Assembly: GCA_031291075.1 (NCBI GenBank)
Contig: JARLJS010000029.1
Coordinates: 1-34,734, forward strand
From: Nevskia sp.
Lineage (GTDB): Bacteria > Pseudomonadota > Gammaproteobacteria > Nevskiales > Nevskiaceae
Direction: 5' to 3'
DNA length: 34,734 bases
Part shown: positions 31,170 to 34,734 of the stretch, piece by piece
Position numbering within the stretch: position 1 is the first letter of the stretch
How the letters are laid out: every line of letters starts with the position of its first letter
Translations under genes and position numbers: made by a program
Notes under the pieces: model-generated
Database searches by the model: none
What the model was told of the DNA's origin: nothing
Seen by the model: the letters and a program-made list of their open reading frames with translations, nothing else

Positions 31170-33062
31170 ATGGGCACCGACTTGCTAGGCATCGGCAGTT
31201 CCGCGCTGCTGGCCTACCGCACCGCGCTGGACGTGGTCGGCCAGAATATCGCGAACGCCAGCACGCCCGGTTACAGCCGGCAGAACGTGGACCTGCAGAA
31301 CCGGGGCGGGCTGGTCACGCCCACCGGCGACCTCGGCACCGGCGTGCAAGTGACCTCGGTGCAGCGGCTCAGCAACGGCTACGTGCAGCAGCAGCTGGTC
31401 GAGGACGACAGCAGCTACAACCGCCTCAACACCTTCCAGACCTTTTCATCGCAGGTGGACAGCACCCTGTCCGGCTCCAGCTCGGGCTTGTCGACACCGT
31501 TGCAGGGCTTTTTTTCCGCCATCAACACCCTGACCTCGGGCGCCAGCTCCGCTTCCACCCGCCAGGCGCTGATCGCCAGTGGCCAGACCCTGACTTTGAG
31601 CTTCAACACCCTGCAGCAGCAGCTCAACGACCTCGACAGCCAGGTCTCCGGCAGCATGAGCACCACGGTCGGCCAGATCAACGGTTACGCCCAGCAGCTG
31701 GCCAAGCTCAATCTCAGCATCAGCCAGGCCACCGCCACCGGCGACGGCCAGCAGCCCAACGACCTGCTCGACCAGCGCGACCAGCTGCTGCGCAACATCT
31801 CCAGCGACGTCGGGATCTCCAGCACCACCAACGCCGACGGCTCGGTCAACGTGTTCGTCGCCAACGGCCAGGCCCTGGTGCTGGGCGTCACCGCCAACTC
31901 ACTGTCGGTGCAGCCGGATACCTTCGGCAAGGGCCAGGACATCGTCATCAACGGTGGCGGCAGCAGCAGCATCGTGACGCCGCAGATTTCCGGCGGCACC
32001 CTGGGTGGTTTGCTGGATACGCGCAGCCAGGTGATCGACCCGGCCATGAACCAGCTGGGCCAGCTCGCGGCGACCCTGTCGGTCGCGATGAACGCGCAGA
32101 ACGCCAAGGGCATGAACCAGTACGGCCAGCTCGGCGGCAATTTCTTCACGCCGCCGCAGGTCGCGATCACCGGCGCCAGCACCAACACCGGCAGCGGCAC
32201 GGTGAGTGCGACCATCACCAACACCTGCCAGCTCACCACCTCGGACTACGTGCTGAAGTACGACGGCTCCAGCTGGTCGATGATCAATCAGAGCACCGGC
32301 GCCAGCGTCGCCCTCAGCGGCGCCGGCACCGCGGCCAACCCCTTCACCGCGGCCGGCCTGCAGATCGTGGTCGGCGGATCGCCGGCCGCCGGCGACCAGT
32401 ACCTGGTCCAGCCCACGCATGACGTGGCCGGCGCCATGCAGATGGCGATCAGCGACCCGGCCATGGTCGCGGCCGCGACGCCGGTACAGTCGGCGGCGGC
32501 GGCGACCAACAACGGCTCCGCCACCATCAGCACGCCGCAGGTGCTGGATCCGACCAACCCGAACCTGCTGTCGGCCACGACCATCCAGTTCACCGGCGCC
32601 AACACCTACAGCATCAACGGCGCCGGCAGCTACAGCTACACCAACGGCGGCAACATCCCGATCAATGGCGTCCAGGTGCAGATCAGCGGCGTCCCGGCCG
32701 CCGGCGACAGCTTCACGCTTAGCGCCAATACCGGCACCAGCAGCGACAACACCAATGCCAAGGCGATGGCCGCCATCGCCAACCAGACCCTGCTGAACGG
32801 GGGCGTCGACACCCTCGCCTCGGCCAATGCCACCATGGTGACGCAGTTCGGCTCCCAGGCGCAGCAGGCGCAGTCGCAGCTCACCGCGGAGACCGCCATC
32901 CGCAGCCAGGACCAGACCCAGCGCGACGCCGTGTCCGGTGTCAACCTGGACGAGGAAGCCGCCAGCATGATCCAGTTCCAGCAGGCCTACCAGGCCGCGG
33001 CGCAGATCATCTCCACCTCCCAGACCCTGTTCCAGTCGCTGATCACGGCGCTGAACGCCTGA
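31170..33062 (+). CDS. flgK: Flagellar hook-associated protein 1 FlgK
   Basis: The 630-aa hook-filament junction protein starts MGTDLLGIGSSALLAYRTALDVVGQNIANASTPGYSRQNV and ends VNLDEEAASMIQFQQAYQAAAQIISTSQTLFQSLITAL, both FlgK signatures. The central variable part holds two related beta-modules at about 344-416 and 450-520 (each ending in PAAGDxYLVQP/PAAGDSFTLSA), which also resemble a segment in FlgL. Cys353 lies in the first module, unusual for a surface flagellar protein. AAGGAGAG precedes the ATG. Confidence 0.96.
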   Translation: MGTDLLGIGSSALLAYRTALDVVGQNIANASTPGYSRQNVDLQNRGGLVTPTGDLGTGVQVTSVQRLSNGYVQQQLVEDDSSYNRLNTFQTFSSQVDSTLSGSSSGLSTPLQGFFSAINTLTSGASSASTRQALIASGQTLTLSFNTLQQQLNDLDSQVSGSMSTTVGQINGYAQQLAKLNLSISQATATGDGQQPNDLLDQRDQLLRNISSDVGISSTTNADGSVNVFVANGQALVLGVTANSLSVQPDTFGKGQDIVINGGGSSSIVTPQISGGTLGGLLDTRSQVIDPAMNQLGQLAATLSVAMNAQNAKGMNQYGQLGGNFFTPPQVAITGASTNTGSGTVSATITNTCQLTTSDYVLKYDGSSWSMINQSTGASVALSGAGTAANPFTAAGLQIVVGGSPAAGDQYLVQPTHDVAGAMQMAISDPAMVAAATPVQSAAAATNNGSATISTPQVLDPTNPNLLSATTIQFTGANTYSINGAGSYSYTNGGNIPINGVQVQISGVPAAGDSFTLSANTGTSSDNTNAKAMAAIANQTLLNGGVDTLASANATMVTQFGSQAQQAQSQLTAETAIRSQDQTQRDAVSGVNLDEEAASMIQFQQAYQAAAQIISTSQTLFQSLITALNA

Positions 33063-33083
33063 CCGATTCGAGGAGCGTAAGAC

Positions 33084-34280
33084 ATGATCCGCGTTGCCAA
33101 TTCGACTTATTACCAGCAGGCGGTGGCCGGGATCGACCAGAACCAGACCCAGCTCGCCACCGTGCAGCAGCAGATGGGCAACGGCCTGCGCATCCAGACC
33201 GCGTCCGACGATCCGATCGCGGCCGGGCAGGTGCTGGGCGTCAACCAGACCCTGTCGGACATCTCGCAGTGGCAGGCCAATGCCACCTCGCTGCAGGCCA
33301 GCCTGGGCCTGGAGAACAACGCTCTGACCAGCGTCAACACCTCGCTGCAGCAGATCCAGACCCTGGCGCTGGAGGCGAACAACGCCACCCTGGGCGCCAG
33401 CGACCGCCAGGCGCTCGCCCAGCAGATGCAGCAGCAGCTCAACTCCATCGTGCAGCAGGCCAACACCCAGGATTCCAACGGCGACTACATCTTCGCCGGC
33501 ACCGCCAGCCACAACGCGCCGTTCAGCCAGACCGCCACCGGTGCGACCTACAACGGCAACAGCAACGTCAACATGCTCACGTTGGGACCCACCAGCGAGG
33601 TCGCCGCCGGCGACGCCGGCGACGCTGCGTTCATGCAGCTCAAGTCGGGCGACGGCAGCATTGCCGCGAGCGCCGCTGCCGCCAATACCGGCACCGCCAG
33701 CCTGAGCGATGCCTCGGTCACCAATCCCGCGCAGTACAACGGCGGCACTTACACCGTGCAGTTCAACGGCGGCAACTACCAGGTGCTGGACAGCGGCAAC
33801 AACGTGGTCAGCTCGGGCGCCTATACCGATGGTTCGGCGATCCAGTTCAACGGGCTGTCGATGACGTTCACCGGCACGCCGGGCAACGGCGACAGCTTCA
33901 CCGTCGGGCCCAGCACCACGCAGAGCCTGTTCGGCGGCGTGCAGAACCTGATCAACCTGGTGGCCAATCCGGGCTCGACCGCGGCGCAGCGCGCGCAGAA
34001 CCAGACCGCGATCTACGGTGCCCTGCAGTCGCTCACCGGTGCGCAGAACCACATCACCGATGTGCTGGCGGGCGTCGGCGCGCGGCAGCAGGCGGCGACC
34101 AATGCCACCACCCAGCTGCAGTCGCGCACCACGCAGCTGCAATCGACACTGTCGGGCCTGCAGGATCTCGACTACGCCCAGGCCACCACACAGTTCAGCC
34201 GGGCCCAGACCACCCTGCAGGCGGCGGAGCAGAGCTACGTCCAGATTCAAGGACTAAGCCTGTTCAACTACATCAAGTAG
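33084..34280 (+). CDS. flgL: Flagellar hook-associated protein 3 FlgL
   Basis: The 398-aa junction protein starts MIRVANSTYYQQAVAGIDQNQTQLATVQQQMGNGLRIQTASDDP, a flagellin-like helix, and ends QATTQFSRAQTTLQAAEQSYVQIQGLSLFNYI. It is longer than enteric FlgL (about 317 aa) because of an inserted beta-module at about 203-277 that resembles the two in FlgK. AGGAGCG precedes the ATG. It follows flgK by 21 bp and is the last gene before the flagellin promoter. Confidence 0.96.
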   Translation: MIRVANSTYYQQAVAGIDQNQTQLATVQQQMGNGLRIQTASDDPIAAGQVLGVNQTLSDISQWQANATSLQASLGLENNALTSVNTSLQQIQTLALEANNATLGASDRQALAQQMQQQLNSIVQQANTQDSNGDYIFAGTASHNAPFSQTATGATYNGNSNVNMLTLGPTSEVAAGDAGDAAFMQLKSGDGSIAASAAAANTGTASLSDASVTNPAQYNGGTYTVQFNGGNYQVLDSGNNVVSSGAYTDGSAIQFNGLSMTFTGTPGNGDSFTVGPSTTQSLFGGVQNLINLVANPGSTAAQRAQNQTAIYGALQSLTGAQNHITDVLAGVGARQQAATNATTQLQSRTTQLQSTLSGLQDLDYAQATTQFSRAQTTLQAAEQSYVQIQGLSLFNYIK

Positions 34281-34329
34281 CCGCCGGTCGGCCACTGCGT
34301 GCCGGTCGTCACCCGACCACGCGACGCCC

Positions 34330-34356
34330 TCAAGATTCCGCGATTCGCACCGTTAA
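34330..34356 (+). promoter_or_regulatory. Sigma-28 (FliA) promoter of the flagellin gene
   Basis: TCAAGATT (34330-34337), 11-bp spacer, ACCGTTAA (34349-34356): 6/8 at each box and correct spacing. It lies 105 nt before the flagellin start, leaving a long 5' leader. Confidence 0.75.
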
Positions 34357-34461
34357 CCAGAACAAGCACAGGCCGTCGATCCCGGTGTAGGGAGAACGCC
34401 GATGCGATCCGACCGGATTGCCGGCCGGTAACCTAACCCAGCCAGTGTAAGGAGATTTACC

Positions 34462-34734
34462 GTGAGCTTAGTCGTCAACACCAACATGACGTCCCTCGTG
34501 ACGCAGAATTATCTGTCGAAGACCGAAGGACAACTTGCCACCGCCACCCAGCGTCTCGCCTCCGGCCTGCGCATCAACAGCGCCGCGGACGACGCCGCCG
34601 GTTACGCGATTTCCCAACGTATGACCTCCCAGGTGAACGGTGACAACACCGCGATCCAGAACACCAACAACGCGGTGTCCCTGGCGCAGACCGCGCAGGG
34701 CTCGCTGTCCGAGATCACCAACAACCTGCAGCGC
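34462..34734 (+). CDS. fliC: Flagellin (partial, runs off the window)
   Basis: The first 91 residues of a flagellin are present, from a GTG start (AAGGAGAT upstream) reading [32 protein letters not shown], then [22 protein letters not shown]. This is the conserved N-terminal D0/D1 domain. The rest lies beyond position 34734. It follows a sigma-28 promoter with a leader of about 100 nt. Confidence 0.95.
   Translation, partial: MSLVVNTNMTSLVTQNYLSKTEGQLATATQRLASGLRINSAADDAAGYAISQRMTSQVNGDNTAIQNTNNAVSLAQTAQGSLSEITNNLQR

Noticed and set aside
31899-34250. 783-aa minus-strand open frame opposite flgK and flgL
   Set aside because: It is an antisense artefact of GC-rich coding DNA, without recognisable domains.

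Overview
The window is high-GC DNA from a flagellated gammaproteobacterium. The gene set fits Xanthomonadales, probably a Rhodanobacteraceae-like lineage: a divergent flgMN/flgA unit beside cheV-flgBCDEFGHIJKL-fliC, a lysine/alanine-rich leader upstream of DksA, and dapA divergent from gcvR-bcp. The taxonomy is inferred from gene content only.

Region 1 (1-7260). A gene-free block of inverted repeats and G/C homopolymers (1-290) is followed by a MITE-like palindromic element (335-506). Then comes a minus-strand operon: RND pump, periplasmic adaptor, NodT-type outer-membrane lipoprotein and a GntR/FCD regulator. Together these encode a complete tripartite exporter with a regulator at the operon's 3' end.

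Region 2 (7260-14710), housekeeping. A lysine/alanine-rich ORF and the DksA domain lie in different frames and look like one gene split at an A10 tract that contains an A-AAA-AAG slippery heptamer. epmA (EF-P lysyltransferase) diverges from it. A second copy of the MITE-like element separates epmA from a TSUP permease gene. Next come a small hypothetical gene, phoH, bcp and gcvR on the minus strand. dapA and a small lipoprotein gene are divergent on the plus strand.

Region 3 (14710-20930), mixed metabolic genes. It holds tRNA-Ser(GGA) with a terminator, an exported arylsulfatase translationally coupled to a membrane-anchored formylglycine-generating enzyme, and a DUF805 protein. A strong promoter then drives a structured leader and a Pro/Gln-rich ORF. 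A crotonase-family enzyme and a secreted PHB-depolymerase-like esterase follow on the minus strand.

Region 4 (20934-34734), flagellum. On the minus strand are flgN, flgM and flgA. On the plus strand are cheV, the rod/hook genes flgB-flgG, the ring genes flgH and flgI, flgJ, flgK, flgL and the 5' part of a flagellin gene. Promoters matching sigma-28 (flgM, fliC, possibly cheV) and sigma-54 (flgA, flgB, flgG) fit the usual flagellar hierarchy: early and middle structural genes under sigma-54, late genes and the anti-sigma factor under FliA.

No CRISPR array, prophage or complete insertion sequence was seen. The most unusual items are the split dksA gene, the paired palindromic elements that supply stop codons to their neighbours, the structured leader at about 18.2-18.4 kb, and a beta-module shared by FlgK and FlgL.
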